Positions 44,494-52,909 of a DNA stretch of 57,160 bases are shown here, piece by piece. Below the pieces are notes generated by a model, which saw nothing but the letters and a program-made list of their open reading frames with translations, did no database searches and was not told the DNA's origin. The translations under genes and the position numbers were made by a program. Position 1 is the first letter of the stretch. Every line of letters begins with the position of its first letter. This DNA is from Hyphomicrobiales bacterium. GTDB lineage: Bacteria > Pseudomonadota > Alphaproteobacteria > Rhizobiales > Beijerinckiaceae. The stretch is from NCBI GenBank assembly GCA_028868735.1, contig JAGWTW010000009.1, positions 1 to 57,160 of the forward strand. Direction: 5' to 3'.

Positions 44494-45303
44494 ATGACTT
44501 CCATCGTCCTTCTCGGCGCGGGCAAGATGGGTTTCTCCTTGTTGCAGGGCTGGGCCGACCTCGGCCTCGTCGGCCCGGACACCTCCGTCGTCGAACCGCA
44601 CCCCTCGCCGGAACTGAATGCGCTGTGCGCGGCCCGCGGCGCGCGCCTCAATCCCCCGGACGGCGCGGCCGCAAAGGCCGATACGCTGGTGCTCGCGATC
44701 AAGCCGCAGATGCTCGACTTCGTCGCGCCGCGCATCGCCGCGCTCGCCGGCCCGCAGACGCTGATCGTGTCCATCATGGCCGGCAAGAGCATTGCCGACA
44801 TTTTCGCGCGCGCGCCGCAGACGCGCGCCGTCGTCCGCGCCATGCCGAACACGCCCGCAGCCGTCGGCCGCGGCATCACCTGCGCCGCCGCGAGCCCGGC
44901 GGTCACGCGCGCCCAGCGCGAAACGGCCGACCGGCTGCTGTCGGCGGTCGGCGGCGTCGAATGGCTCGCCGACGAGGGCCTGATCGACGCCGTGACCGCG
45001 GTTTCGGGCTCCGGCCCGGCCTATGTCTTTCTGCTGGCCGAATGTCTCGCCGCCGCCGGCGCCGCGGCCGGACTCCCGGCCGATCTTGCCGCCCGCCTCG
45101 CCCGCGCCACGGTCGAGGGCTCGGGCGAGCTCATGTTCCGCTCGCCGGACGTGACGCCATCGCAATTGCGGATCAACGTGACCTCGCCCGGCGGCACGAC
45201 CGAGGCCGCGCTCGGCGTGCTGATGGCGTCCGACGGCCTGAAGCCGCTGATGGAGCGGGCCGTCGCCGCCGCCCTGACGCGGGCGAAGGCGCTTTCGGGC
45301 TGA
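44494..45303 (+). CDS. proC: Pyrroline-5-carboxylate reductase
   Basis: ProC, 269 residues, last enzyme of proline synthesis. NAD(P)H motif VLLGAGKMGFSLLQGW, LAIKPQML, VRAMPNTPAAVGRGIT and the C-terminal VTAVSGSGPAYVFLLAECLAAAG with LRINVTSPGGTTEAAL are all present. Length is typical. It follows ybjN by 71 bp and precedes a TetR gene by 77 bp, probably one transcription unit with ybjN. Confidence 0.96.
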   Translation: MTSIVLLGAGKMGFSLLQGWADLGLVGPDTSVVEPHPSPELNALCAARGARLNPPDGAAAKADTLVLAIKPQMLDFVAPRIAALAGPQTLIVSIMAGKSIADIFARAPQTRAVVRAMPNTPAAVGRGITCAAASPAVTRAQRETADRLLSAVGGVEWLADEGLIDAVTAVSGSGPAYVFLLAECLAAAGAAAGLPADLAARLARATVEGSGELMFRSPDVTPSQLRINVTSPGGTTEAALGVLMASDGLKPLMERAVAAALTRAKALSG

Positions 45304-45380
45304 GCGCCGCGCGCTTTCGCCGCCCTTGGAGCCTCCCGTTCGAGCGCTTAAGTAAGCGGGACGGACATCCGGAGGCAGCC

Positions 45381-46133
45381 ATGGCCCGCGCATCCAAGAA
45401 GACGACCGAGACGAAAGCGCAGACGCCGCCGACGGCGATCGCGCCGCGCGACCGCGTCATCGACGCTCTGCTGGCGCTCGCCGCCGAGGAGCGGTTCGAG
45501 GACATCACGCTACGGCAGATCGCCGAGCGCGCGGGCGTCTCGCTCGCCGATTTCCGCGAGCTCTACGCTTCGAAATTCGCCGTGCTTGCCGCCTTCGGCC
45601 GCCGCATCGACCGTGTCGTACTCGAAGGCACGACCGGCGATCTTGCCGGAGAGGATGTGAAGGAGCGCCTGTTCGACGTGCTGATGCGCCGCTTCGATGC
45701 GCTCGCGCCCTATCGCGAGGGCGTGAAGGGCGTCGCCGAATGGATGCGGCGCGAACCGATGGCGGCGGCGGCCGTCAATCGCCTCGCGGTCGCTTCCATG
45801 CGCTTCATGCTGGAGGCCGCCGACATCGAAACCGGCGGACGCGTCGGCGCGCTGAAGGCGCAGGGGCTCGCGCTCGCGCTCGCGCGCGTCACCCGCATCT
45901 GGCTCGACGACGAGGATGCCGGGCTTGCGACCACCATGGCCGAACTTGACCGCGCATTGACGCGCGGCGGCAAGCTCGTCGAGCGCGCCAAAGACGTCGA
46001 GCGGATCGTGTCGCCGCTGCGGGCGATGGCGCGCGGCGTCGTCGACGCCGGCTTTACCTTCGCACGCAGCCGCCGTGACGGGTTCCGCAGCCGGCGCGAC
46101 CGCAGCGCGGACGCCGCAGCCAACGAGATCTGA
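45381..46133 (+). CDS. TetR family transcriptional regulator
   Basis: Regulator of 250 residues. Lys/Ala-rich N-terminal tail, then a HTH at about residues 25-70 (RVIDALLALAAEERFEDITLRQIAERAGVSLADFRELYASKFAVLAAF) and a long all-helical ligand domain, ending in an Arg-rich tail. GGAGG lies 6 bases before ATG. It follows proC and ends 62 bp from the convergent MFS gene. A COQ9-like relationship is possible since such proteins share the fold, but the HTH is intact, so a DNA-binding role is more likely. Confidence 0.82.
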   Translation: MARASKKTTETKAQTPPTAIAPRDRVIDALLALAAEERFEDITLRQIAERAGVSLADFRELYASKFAVLAAFGRRIDRVVLEGTTGDLAGEDVKERLFDVLMRRFDALAPYREGVKGVAEWMRREPMAAAAVNRLAVASMRFMLEAADIETGGRVGALKAQGLALALARVTRIWLDDEDAGLATTMAELDRALTRGGKLVERAKDVERIVSPLRAMARGVVDAGFTFARSRRDGFRSRRDRSADAAANEI

Positions 46134-46195
46134 GAGCATAGGCCGCGGACGTCGCGGACATTCGCGAACGCGATGTGCGCCGCAAGGATCCGCGC

Positions 46196-47647
46196 TCAGC
46201 CGCGGCGCGGCCTGATCATCGCAAGCGTCGGGATCAGACCGATGAGCGTCATGGCCGCCATCGCCCACCAGCCGAAATGATAAGCGGCGAGACGCTCCGC
46301 CATGGTCGAGGGAGCGCCGACGATCGCCACGAACAACGCGACGCCGACAGCGAGCGCGGCCTGCCGGATCATGTTGATCACGCCTGACCCGGTCGCGAAG
46401 GCCGACGGCGGCAGCGCGCCGACGCCGACGCCCATCACGGTCGGGAACGTGAGGCCGACGCCGATGCCGGTCGGAATCATGCCGAGCGCGGCAAGCGCAA
46501 CGCTCGGCGTCGCATCGATGAAGGTCGCCCACAGCAAAAGGCCCGAGGCGAAGCTGAGAATGCCCGCGGCGACGACCGGCGCGGCGCCGTAGCGCGCGAT
46601 GAGCCGCCCCGCGACCAGCAAGGACGTGATCGGAACCATCAGCGGACCCGGCGCGATCGACAGGCCCGCCTTCATCGCCGACCAGCCCCAGGCCGATTGC
46701 TCCCAGAGCGCGATCGACAGCAGCATGCCGCCGAACGCGGCGGAATAGGGCGCCATGACGAGAACCGCGCCGGCGAACGGGCGGATGCGAAACAGCGCGG
46801 GATCGACGAATGGATCGCGTAAGGCGAAACACCGCTGTGCAAACAGCGCGAGCGCTGCGGTCGCGACAAGCGAAGCAACGGCTATGCCCGGCGACCTCCA
46901 CCCCCAGTCCTGCAATTTGACGATGGCGAAAACGAGCGCGCCGACGCCGATCGTCACGAGAAACGCGTCGAGCGCGCGCGGTCGCGGCGCGTCGTGCCCT
47001 TCGACCCGGGGCAGACGCAACCAGCCTACGATCATGGCGACGAGTCCGATGGGAACGTTGACCAGAAAGATGAAGCGCCAGTTCGCCTGCACGAGCAATC
47101 CGCCGACGAGCGGGCCGAGCGCTGCGGCAAGTCCGCCGATCGCGGTCCATGTACGAACCGCCGCGCCGCGCTTCTCCGGCGGGAACACGGCGAGCAAAAG
47201 TCCGAGCGACGTGGGCGTCATGAGAGCTGCGCCCGCAGCTTGCACGATGCGGAAAGCGACGAGCGTCTCGACGCTTGTCGAGACCGCGCAGGCGGCGGAC
47301 GCGGCCGTGAAAAGCGCGACGCCGAGAAGAAAACTGCGGTCGCGACGGTGGCGCTCGGCGAGCCTCCCGAAAAAGATCAGCAGCGCCGCATAGGCGATCG
47401 CATATCCATTGAGGATCCACGACAGATCTTCGAGCGAGGCGCCCGCCATGTCGCGGCCGATGTTCGGCAGTCCGACGTTGACGATGAAGAGGTCGAGATT
47501 GGCGAGACAGATTCCCACGCACACGATCGCGAGCACATGATTTGGCGACGCGGTTTTGCGCGCACGGGCGCCGCCGCTGGCCGCAGTGGCGGGCGAACTT
47601 TCCTCGGGCCTGTCGGCCACGCTGAACTCGGAACGCGTTCCGTCCAT
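46196..47647 (-). CDS. MFS drug transporter, DHA2 family (14 helices)
   Basis: Efflux pump of 483 residues of the EmrB/QacA type. Motif A appears as GRLAERHRRDRSFLLGV, motif C as RIVQAAGAALMTPTSLGLLLAVFPPEKRGAAVRTWTAIGGLAAALGPLVGGLL, and D1 (NLDLFIVNVGLPNIGRDM) in helix 1. Fourteen membrane helices are expected. The ATG at 47647 is chosen for GAGGTG at suitable spacing. It lies 27 bp after a MarR gene on the same strand and is probably repressed by it. Confidence 0.9.
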   Translation of the reverse strand: MDGTRSEFSVADRPEESSPATAASGGARARKTASPNHVLAIVCVGICLANLDLFIVNVGLPNIGRDMAGASLEDLSWILNGYAIAYAALLIFFGRLAERHRRDRSFLLGVALFTAASAACAVSTSVETLVAFRIVQAAGAALMTPTSLGLLLAVFPPEKRGAAVRTWTAIGGLAAALGPLVGGLLVQANWRFIFLVNVPIGLVAMIVGWLRLPRVEGHDAPRPRALDAFLVTIGVGALVFAIVKLQDWGWRSPGIAVASLVATAALALFAQRCFALRDPFVDPALFRIRPFAGAVLVMAPYSAAFGGMLLSIALWEQSAWGWSAMKAGLSIAPGPLMVPITSLLVAGRLIARYGAAPVVAAGILSFASGLLLWATFIDATPSVALAALGMIPTGIGVGLTFPTVMGVGVGALPPSAFATGSGVINMIRQAALAVGVALFVAIVGAPSTMAERLAAYHFGWWAMAAMTLIGLIPTLAMIRPRRG

Positions 47648-47674
47648 GACGTTCACCTCGTCGAAATGGAATGG

Positions 47675-48148
47675 TCAGGCTTTCGCGGCGCTTTCGCCGA
47701 GCGGCAGATCGATCGCGATCGTGAGCAAAGTCGCGCGCAAGCGCGCCGATTCCTTCGCGCCGAACGCGCTTTCGAATCGCGCCTGCGCGTATTCCCAAAG
47801 CGGTCGCGCAGCGGCGACTTTCGCACGGCCCTTGCGCGTCAGCGCGATATTCCTGCGACGACGATCGTTGGGGTCGGCTGCGATTGCGACGAGGCCCTCG
47901 CGCTCCAGCGGGCGAAGGTTCTGCCCGATCGTCGACTGATCCATGACCAAGGCTTCGCCGAGATCGCGAATGGTCGGCGGCTCCTCGGCGCGCCGACCGA
48001 TTTCCACGAGCATGGCGAATTGGGTCGACTTCAGCCCCGCAGGCGCGAGCGCGGAATCGTAGAAGTGTGAGACGCGGCGCGAAGCGCGCCGCAGCGCCGC
48101 GCAATTGCACAGGCTGCTGTTGCGCTCGAGGTGAGCGGCGTCGACCAT
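47675..48148 (-). CDS. MarR family transcriptional repressor of adjacent efflux pump
   Basis: MarR protein of 157 residues. The wHTH covers about 60-110 (PTIRDLGEALVMDQSTIGQNLRPLEREGLVAIAADPNDRRRRNIALTRKG). Cysteines near the N-terminus (LCNCAAL) might sense redox, as in some MarR proteins, though this is a guess. Two palindromes lie directly upstream. It is first in a MarR-MFS operon, divergent from a panE-like gene. Confidence 0.9.
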   Translation of the reverse strand: MVDAAHLERNSSLCNCAALRRASRRVSHFYDSALAPAGLKSTQFAMLVEIGRRAEEPPTIRDLGEALVMDQSTIGQNLRPLEREGLVAIAADPNDRRRRNIALTRKGRAKVAAARPLWEYAQARFESAFGAKESARLRATLLTIAIDLPLGESAAKA

Positions 48149-48159
48149 AGATGCCTCCG

Positions 48160-48198
48160 AAATCGGGATATCCCGATTTACAACCGAAGGGATATCCC
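48160..48198. promoter_or_regulatory. Twin palindromic operators of the MarR-MFS/panE divergent promoter
   Basis: A perfect 20-bp palindrome with half-site AAATCGGGAT lies at 48160-48179, 11 bases upstream of the MarR start, and a second core GGGATATCCC is at 48189-48198. Their centres are 24 bp apart, so two dimers could bind on nearly the same face. The core is shared by both, which argues for one protein, most likely the MarR product. Confidence 0.75.
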
Positions 48199-48262
48199 GA
48201 TAAAATGATCGCCGTCAAGTCGCCGGCGCGTCGGCGCCGCTCCCACTTCAAGAGGATCTGTC

Positions 48263-49180
48263 ATGCGATTGCTCATCGTCGGCGCCGGGGCCACCGGCGG
48301 TTATTTCGGCGGACGCCTCGCTGCCGCAGGCCGCGACGTGACGTTTCTCGTACGCGAAAAGCGCGCCGAACAGTTGCGGCGCGACGGCCTCGTGATCCAG
48401 AGCCCGCACGGCGATCTGACGCTCCAGCCGAAATTCGTGACCGCGGGTGAATTGAAGGCGGCGTTCGACGCGATCCTGGTCACCGTCAAGGCTTATGCGC
48501 TGACGGCCGCGATGGACGACATCGCGCCGGCCGTCGGTCCGCAGACGATGATCGTGCCCGTTCTCAACGGCATGCGGCATATCGAGGATTTGCAACAGCG
48601 ATTCGGCGCGGACAAGATCGTCGGCGGCGTTTGCCGCATCGCGTCCATGCTCGACGACAAGGGCCATATTCTCCAGCTCGCCGACTTCCAGGACGTCGTC
48701 TACGGCGAACTCGACGGCTCGACGTCGTCGCGCACGCAAGGCCTGCACCAGTTCATGCAAGGCGCCGGATTCAACGCGCAGCTGAGCAGCCACATCCGGC
48801 AGGATCTCTGGAACAAATGGATCATGCTCGCCGGCATGGGCGTTTCCACCACGCTCATGCGCGGCTCGGTCGGCGACATCGAGGCCGCCGGAGGCGTTCC
48901 CTTCGTCCACGCAGTGATCGACGAGATCGCCGGCGTCGCCGCGGCGCACGGCCACGCGCCGGCGCCGGGATATATAGAAGTCGTGCGCGGCATGCTGACG
49001 AAAAAGGGCTCGCCGATGGCCTCGTCCATGTATCGCGATCTAATGCAGGGCCTGCCGATCGAGGCCGATCACATCGTCGGCGATCTCGTTTCCCGCGCGA
49101 GGGAAAAGGGCGTGAAGACGCCGCTGCTGGAAGCGGACTATATCAACCTCTGCGTATACCAGAACCGATTGAAGCGCTGA
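48263..49180 (+). CDS. 2-dehydropantoate 2-reductase family (PanE/ApbA-like)
   Basis: NADPH-dependent reductase of 305 residues. The N-terminal dinucleotide fold shows LLIVGAGATGGYFGGRLAAAGRDVTFLVREKRAEQL; the catalytic Lys is expected in LWNKWIMLAGMGVSTTLMRGSVG and EADHIVGDLVSRAREKGVKTPLLE ends the domain. Some proteins of this fold are not ketopantoate reductases, so the symbol is withheld. It is divergent from the MarR-efflux operon and shares its operator region, which suggests joint control. Confidence 0.88.
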   Translation: MRLLIVGAGATGGYFGGRLAAAGRDVTFLVREKRAEQLRRDGLVIQSPHGDLTLQPKFVTAGELKAAFDAILVTVKAYALTAAMDDIAPAVGPQTMIVPVLNGMRHIEDLQQRFGADKIVGGVCRIASMLDDKGHILQLADFQDVVYGELDGSTSSRTQGLHQFMQGAGFNAQLSSHIRQDLWNKWIMLAGMGVSTTLMRGSVGDIEAAGGVPFVHAVIDEIAGVAAAHGHAPAPGYIEVVRGMLTKKGSPMASSMYRDLMQGLPIEADHIVGDLVSRAREKGVKTPLLEADYINLCVYQNRLKR

Positions 49181-49184
49181 CCGG

Positions 49185-50549
49185 TCACACCGGAACGGTC
49201 ACCGTCGCTCTGAGCCCGCCCAGCGGCGAATCCGACAGCGTGACATCCCCGCCGTGCGCGCGCGCAATGTCGCGGGCGATCGCGAGGCCGAGGCCCGTTC
49301 CGGCTTCGTCCTGATTGCGCGCCTCGTCGAGCCGGTAGAACGGCCGGAACGCATCTTCGCGGCTCTCGGCGGGAATGCCCGGCCCGTCGTCGTCCACATG
49401 CACGACGAGGAGCTTCTCGCCGCGCTCGGCCGAAATCGCGACGGTCTTTCCATAACGCTGCGCATTGACGATGAGATTTGCGAGGCAGCGCTTGAATGCA
49501 TCCGGCCGCACCGTCGCGCGCGTTTCGCCGCGATAGTCGAGCTTCGTCGCATGGCCGTGGCGCTCGGCGTCGGAAACGAGATCGGCGAGCAGCGCGCGCA
49601 TGTCGATTTCCGAGGCGGCCTCGCCGCCGTCGCCGCGCGCAAAGGCGAGATAGGCGTCGAGCATGCGCTGCATCTCGCCGATGTCGCGCGACATCGCCTC
49701 CTGTTCCGGCCCCTCGCCGATGAGCGCGAGCGAGAGTTTGAACCGCGTGAGCACCGTGCGCAGATCGTGGCTGACGCCGCTGAGCATGGCCGTGCGCTGC
49801 TCCATCGCGCGTTCGACGCGGCGCTTCATCTCGAGGAAGGCGAGCCCGGCCTGCCGAACTTCGCGCGCGCCGGACGGACGGTAGGCTATCTCGCGGCCTT
49901 TGCCGAACGCCTCCGAAGCGACGGCGAGGCGGCGGATCGGCTTGATCTGGTTGCGCAGATAGAGAACGGCGACGCCGATCAGCGCCAGCGCGAGCCCGAC
50001 CATCCAGGTCAGGAAAATCGCCGTGTTCGGCGCATAGGCCTGCGCGCGCTGCGCGAACACGCGCAATTGCGCATCCTTCATCTGGATGCGGATTTCGATG
50101 ACGTTCGAATTTCCGACCGTGTCGATCCAGAAGGGGCGTCCGATCTGCCGGCGGATTTCTTCCGAGAGCGCGCTGTCGAGCAGAGAGAAGAAAGGTTTGG
50201 GCAGCGCCGGCGGCAACGGGCCTTTCGGCGCGATCATCGCGGTCAGGCCCATGCGCTCGGCGACGCTCGCGAGCTTCTCGCCGTCCTTGTCCTGCGGATA
50301 ATTCTCGTAGATGTCGATCAGCGCCGCGACGTCCTCGATCACCATCGCCGATAGCCGATGGGTCACCGCCTGCCAGTGCCGCTCCATGAAGAAATAGGCG
50401 ATCGCCGTCTGCAACAGCAGCATCGGCACCACGACGATGAGCAGGGCGCGCGCGAACAGCCCTTTCGGCATCTTGCCGCGCAGCCAGAGCGTAAAACGCC
50501 GCCAAACGCGGCGTGGCCGTGCGATCAGAGGATGGTCGATCGCGCTCAT
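49185..50549 (-). CDS. EnvZ-like sensor histidine kinase
   Basis: Sensor kinase of 454 residues. One membrane helix near residues 30-50 (LIVVVPMLLLQTAIAYFF), a periplasmic loop of about 110, a second helix near 160-185, a HAMP-like linker, then the H-box GVSHDLRTVLTRFKLSLAL (His near 255) and the ATPase with NLIVNAQRYGK, VDDDGPGIP and GTGLGLAIARDIARAHGG. The usual Pro after the phosphorylated His-Asp-Leu-Arg-Thr is Val. ATGA overlap with the response regulator decides the start. Third gene of a MarR-regulator-kinase operon. Confidence 0.93.
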   Translation of the reverse strand: MSAIDHPLIARPRRVWRRFTLWLRGKMPKGLFARALLIVVVPMLLLQTAIAYFFMERHWQAVTHRLSAMVIEDVAALIDIYENYPQDKDGEKLASVAERMGLTAMIAPKGPLPPALPKPFFSLLDSALSEEIRRQIGRPFWIDTVGNSNVIEIRIQMKDAQLRVFAQRAQAYAPNTAIFLTWMVGLALALIGVAVLYLRNQIKPIRRLAVASEAFGKGREIAYRPSGAREVRQAGLAFLEMKRRVERAMEQRTAMLSGVSHDLRTVLTRFKLSLALIGEGPEQEAMSRDIGEMQRMLDAYLAFARGDGGEAASEIDMRALLADLVSDAERHGHATKLDYRGETRATVRPDAFKRCLANLIVNAQRYGKTVAISAERGEKLLVVHVDDDGPGIPAESREDAFRPFYRLDEARNQDEAGTGLGLAIARDIARAHGGDVTLSDSPLGGLRATVTVPV

Positions 50550-51289
50550 GACGACGCGCCCGCGTCGAGCAGGAGTCGATAGCCTGCGCCGCGCACGGTC
50601 TGGAGCGCGAGCGGCTGCGCCGGATCGATCTCGATCTTGCGGCGCAGACGGGTCACCTGCACGTCGATCGTGCGTTCGCCGGCCGCATCGCCTGCGAGCG
50701 CGCGCCGCGAAACAGGCTGTCCGGCGGCTTCGATCAGCTGACGCAGGATGTCGCGTTCGCGATCGGTGATGCGCACGGGCGCGCCGGCGCGCCGCAATTC
50801 GCCGCGCGCCACGATGAACTCGCAGGGACCGAAACGCGCGTGGGTTTGCGGCGCCGACGGCGCGGACTGCGGCGCGGCGCGGCGCAGGATCGCGCCGATG
50901 CGCAAGGCGAGTTCGCGCGGTTCGAACGGCTTTGCGAGATAGTCGTCGACGCCGGCCTCCAGTCCGACAATGCGGTCGTCGGCGGCCGCGCGCGCCGTCA
51001 GCATGAGGATGGGCGTGCGCGCGTTGGCGCCGGCGCTCTCGCGCAACGCGCCCGCGAATTGCACGCCGCTCTCGCCGGGCATCATCACGTCGAGTACGAT
51101 GAGATCGAATGCGAGCCCTTCCATTCGCGCGCGCGCTTCGGCTGCGTTGGCGGCCGCCGTGACGCGAAAGCCCGCCTGCGCGAGATAGCGTGTCAGCAGA
51201 CTGCGAATTCGCTGGTCGTCGTCGACGACGAGCAGATGCGCCGGCTCGCCGGTCGTTTCGATGGCGGCCTGCGCAGCGCGCGCGGTCAT
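50546..51289 (-). CDS. OmpR-type response regulator, PetR-like
   Basis: Response regulator of 247 residues. The receiver (about residues 18-135) has the phosphorylation Asp in LIVLDVMMPGESG, the DD pair in LLVVDDDQRIR and the Lys in DDYLAKPFEPREL; a winged HTH of the OmpR type follows (RMRKIEID..., recognised at RTIDVQVTRLRRKIEIDPAQP). The ATG at 51289 is fixed by a 4-base ATGA overlap with the MarR gene; the longer frame is rejected. In Rhodobacter, petP (MarR) and petR (regulator) are paired beside petABC; here they lie 36 kb from it. Confidence 0.92.
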   Translation of the reverse strand: MTARAAQAAIETTGEPAHLLVVDDDQRIRSLLTRYLAQAGFRVTAAANAAEARARMEGLAFDLIVLDVMMPGESGVQFAGALRESAGANARTPILMLTARAAADDRIVGLEAGVDDYLAKPFEPRELALRIGAILRRAAPQSAPSAPQTHARFGPCEFIVARGELRRAGAPVRITDRERDILRQLIEAAGQPVSRRALAGDAAGERTIDVQVTRLRRKIEIDPAQPLALQTVRGAGYRLLLDAGASS

Positions 51290-51807
51290 GGCGCGAGCCG
51301 CGTCTGACCGGGCCACACGAGCCCGGCGACCTTGTCCTGGTCGGCCGGATCGATCACGGACAGCAGGAAACGGATCGCCTCGGCGCGCGCGCCTTCGGAC
51401 GCTGTTTCGAGCACGCGCGAAAAGCGGCGCGACTGCAGATGGGCGAGTTCGAGCGCGAGCTTGCGGCCTTTCGCCGTTGCGAACAAATGCCGCTGGCGCC
51501 GATCCGCGACCCCCGCGCGCGCTTCGACGAACCCCTGTTCGAGCAATTCCTTCAGCACGCGATTGAGGCTCTGCTTCGTGATCTTCAATATGTCGAGCAG
51601 TTCGGCGATCGTGAGGCCCGGCTGGCGGCTCACGAAATGCAGCACGCGGTGATGTGCGCGGCCGAAGCGATAGGCTTCGAGCAGGCGGTCGGCGTCGCCG
51701 ACGAAATCGCGGTAGGCGAAAAAGAAAAGTTCGATCAGATCGAACATCGGCTCGCCGTCGGCTTCGCCCTGCCCGGCCCTGGTTTTTCCCTGTACGGCCG
51801 CGTCCAC
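51286..51807 (-). CDS. MarR family regulator, PetP-like
   Basis: MarR protein of 173 residues. The start is the GTG at 51807, with GGGGAAG upstream; an in-frame ATG at 51747 is an alternative. The HTH is at about residues 60-110 (PGLTIAELLDILKITKQSLNRVLKELLEQGFVEARAGVADRRQRHLFATAKGRKL). Its stop overlaps the regulator start by 4 bases, so the pair resembles petP-petR of Rhodobacter, where both are needed for respiratory growth. An inverted repeat lies ahead of it. Confidence 0.88.
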   Translation of the reverse strand: MDAAVQGKTRAGQGEADGEPMFDLIELFFFAYRDFVGDADRLLEAYRFGRAHHRVLHFVSRQPGLTIAELLDILKITKQSLNRVLKELLEQGFVEARAGVADRRQRHLFATAKGRKLALELAHLQSRRFSRVLETASEGARAEAIRFLLSVIDPADQDKVAGLVWPGQTRLAP

Positions 51808-51825
51808 TCGCTTCCCCGCGAAATT

Positions 51826-51846
51826 TATGTCAGCCTTGTTGACATA
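51826..51846. promoter_or_regulatory. Inverted repeat in the petP-like/ilvE divergent region
   Basis: TATGTCA (51826-51832) and TGACATA (51840-51846) are perfectly complementary with 7 bases between, a form typical of MarR operators. It lies 19 bp upstream of the PetP-like start and 104 bp upstream of the aminotransferase start, so it could control either; autoregulation is the simplest reading. Confidence 0.5.
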
Positions 51847-51949
51847 TTTCAGATCGAAAGTTACGCGTCAAGGCGCTCGGGCGAAACAGGCGAGCGGCCG
51901 ACGAGCGGTACGACGCGTTTTTTCGCCGCGCCTGGCGACGGAGACCTCG

Positions 51950-52828
51950 ATGTCGATCCTGCCTTTCGATCAGCGCGACGGCGTGATCTGGATGAACGGT
52001 CGGCTCCTGCCCTGGCGGGATGCGAAAATTCACGTGCTGTCGCACGGCCTGCATTACGCCTCCTGCGTCTTCGAGGGCGAGCGCGCTTATGGCGGCAGGA
52101 TATTCAAGTCGCGCGAACATTCGCAACGTCTTCGGGACTCCGCGCGCATACTCGACTTCGAAATTCCCTACACGGTCGACGACCTGGACGCGGCCAAGCA
52201 GGCCGTGGTCGACCGCAACGGCTTTTCGGACTGCTACGTGCGCCCCATCGCCTGGCGCGGCAGCGAGATGATGGCCGTCGCCGCGCAGAATTCGACGATC
52301 AACGTGGCGATCGCCGCCTGGGACTGGCCGTCAATGTTCGACATCGAGACGAAGATGCAGGGCGTGCGGCTCGAATTCGCCGAATACCGGCGGCCCGATC
52401 CGCAAACCGCGCCGTGCATGTCGAAGGCGGCCGGGCTCTACATGATCTGCACCATCTCCAAGCATCGCGCCGAGCGTCGCGGATTCGCCGACGCGCTGAT
52501 GCTTGACTGGCAGGGCCGCGTCGCCGAATGCACCGGCGCGAACATCTTCTTCACGCGCGACGGCGCGTTGCATACGCCGATCGCCGACTGCTTTCTGGAC
52601 GGGATCACGCGGCGCACTGTGATCGATCTCGCCAGGCGGCGCGGCATGGAGGTCCACGAGCGTCGCATCATGCCGGACGAACTCGCCGGCATGAACGAAT
52701 GCTTTCTTTGCGGCACGGGCGCAGAGGTGACGCCTGTCGCCGAGATCGGCCCCTACAGATTCCGGCCCGGAAATGTCGCGCGCACGCTCATCGAGGATTA
52801 TGCGACGGAGGTGCGGCGCGCCTCCTGA
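51950..52828 (+). CDS. ilvE: Branched-chain amino acid aminotransferase
   Basis: Fold-type IV PLP aminotransferase of 292 residues. It shows WMNGRLLPWRDAKIHVLSHGLHYASCVFEGERAYGG (the class IV N-terminus), the PLP-Lys region about CMSKAAGLYM, with the phosphate loop TGANIFF and the C-terminal CFLCGTGAEVTPVAEI. Transfers amino groups between 2-oxoglutarate and leucine, isoleucine or valine; some relatives prefer aromatic or D-amino acids. Start at 51950 is chosen since the longer frame is arginine-rich. The catalytic Lys was placed by motif, not by alignment. Confidence 0.9.
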   Translation: MSILPFDQRDGVIWMNGRLLPWRDAKIHVLSHGLHYASCVFEGERAYGGRIFKSREHSQRLRDSARILDFEIPYTVDDLDAAKQAVVDRNGFSDCYVRPIAWRGSEMMAVAAQNSTINVAIAAWDWPSMFDIETKMQGVRLEFAEYRRPDPQTAPCMSKAAGLYMICTISKHRAERRGFADALMLDWQGRVAECTGANIFFTRDGALHTPIADCFLDGITRRTVIDLARRRGMEVHERRIMPDELAGMNECFLCGTGAEVTPVAEIGPYRFRPGNVARTLIEDYATEVRRAS

Positions 52829-52872
52829 CGACGACCGCGCGACATTCCGCCTCGAAAATGCGCCCGCGAGAC

Positions 52873-52890
52873 GCGACGCTGACGCGTCGC
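52873..52890. terminator. Hairpin between convergent ilvE and korB
   Basis: GCGACGC-TGAC-GCGTCGC, a perfect 7-bp stem with 4-base loop, fills the 81-bp spacer between two convergent genes. No T-run follows on either strand, so it is at best a weak or Rho-assisted stop. The flanking GAGACGC and CTCCTCGGGACGAG recall the repeat type at 9674-9716. Confidence 0.45.
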
Positions 52891-52909
52891 TCCTCGGGAC
52901 GAGACGGCG

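Noticed and set aside
45510..48251. Long minus-strand open frame across the TetR, MFS and MarR genes
   Set aside because: It conflicts with three well-supported genes and is arginine-rich without domains.
51870..51925. Stem plus T6 ahead of ilvE as an attenuator
   Set aside because: The CGCTCG/CGAGCG stem (51874-51896) is 20 bases away from the T-run, so it does not form an intrinsic terminator.
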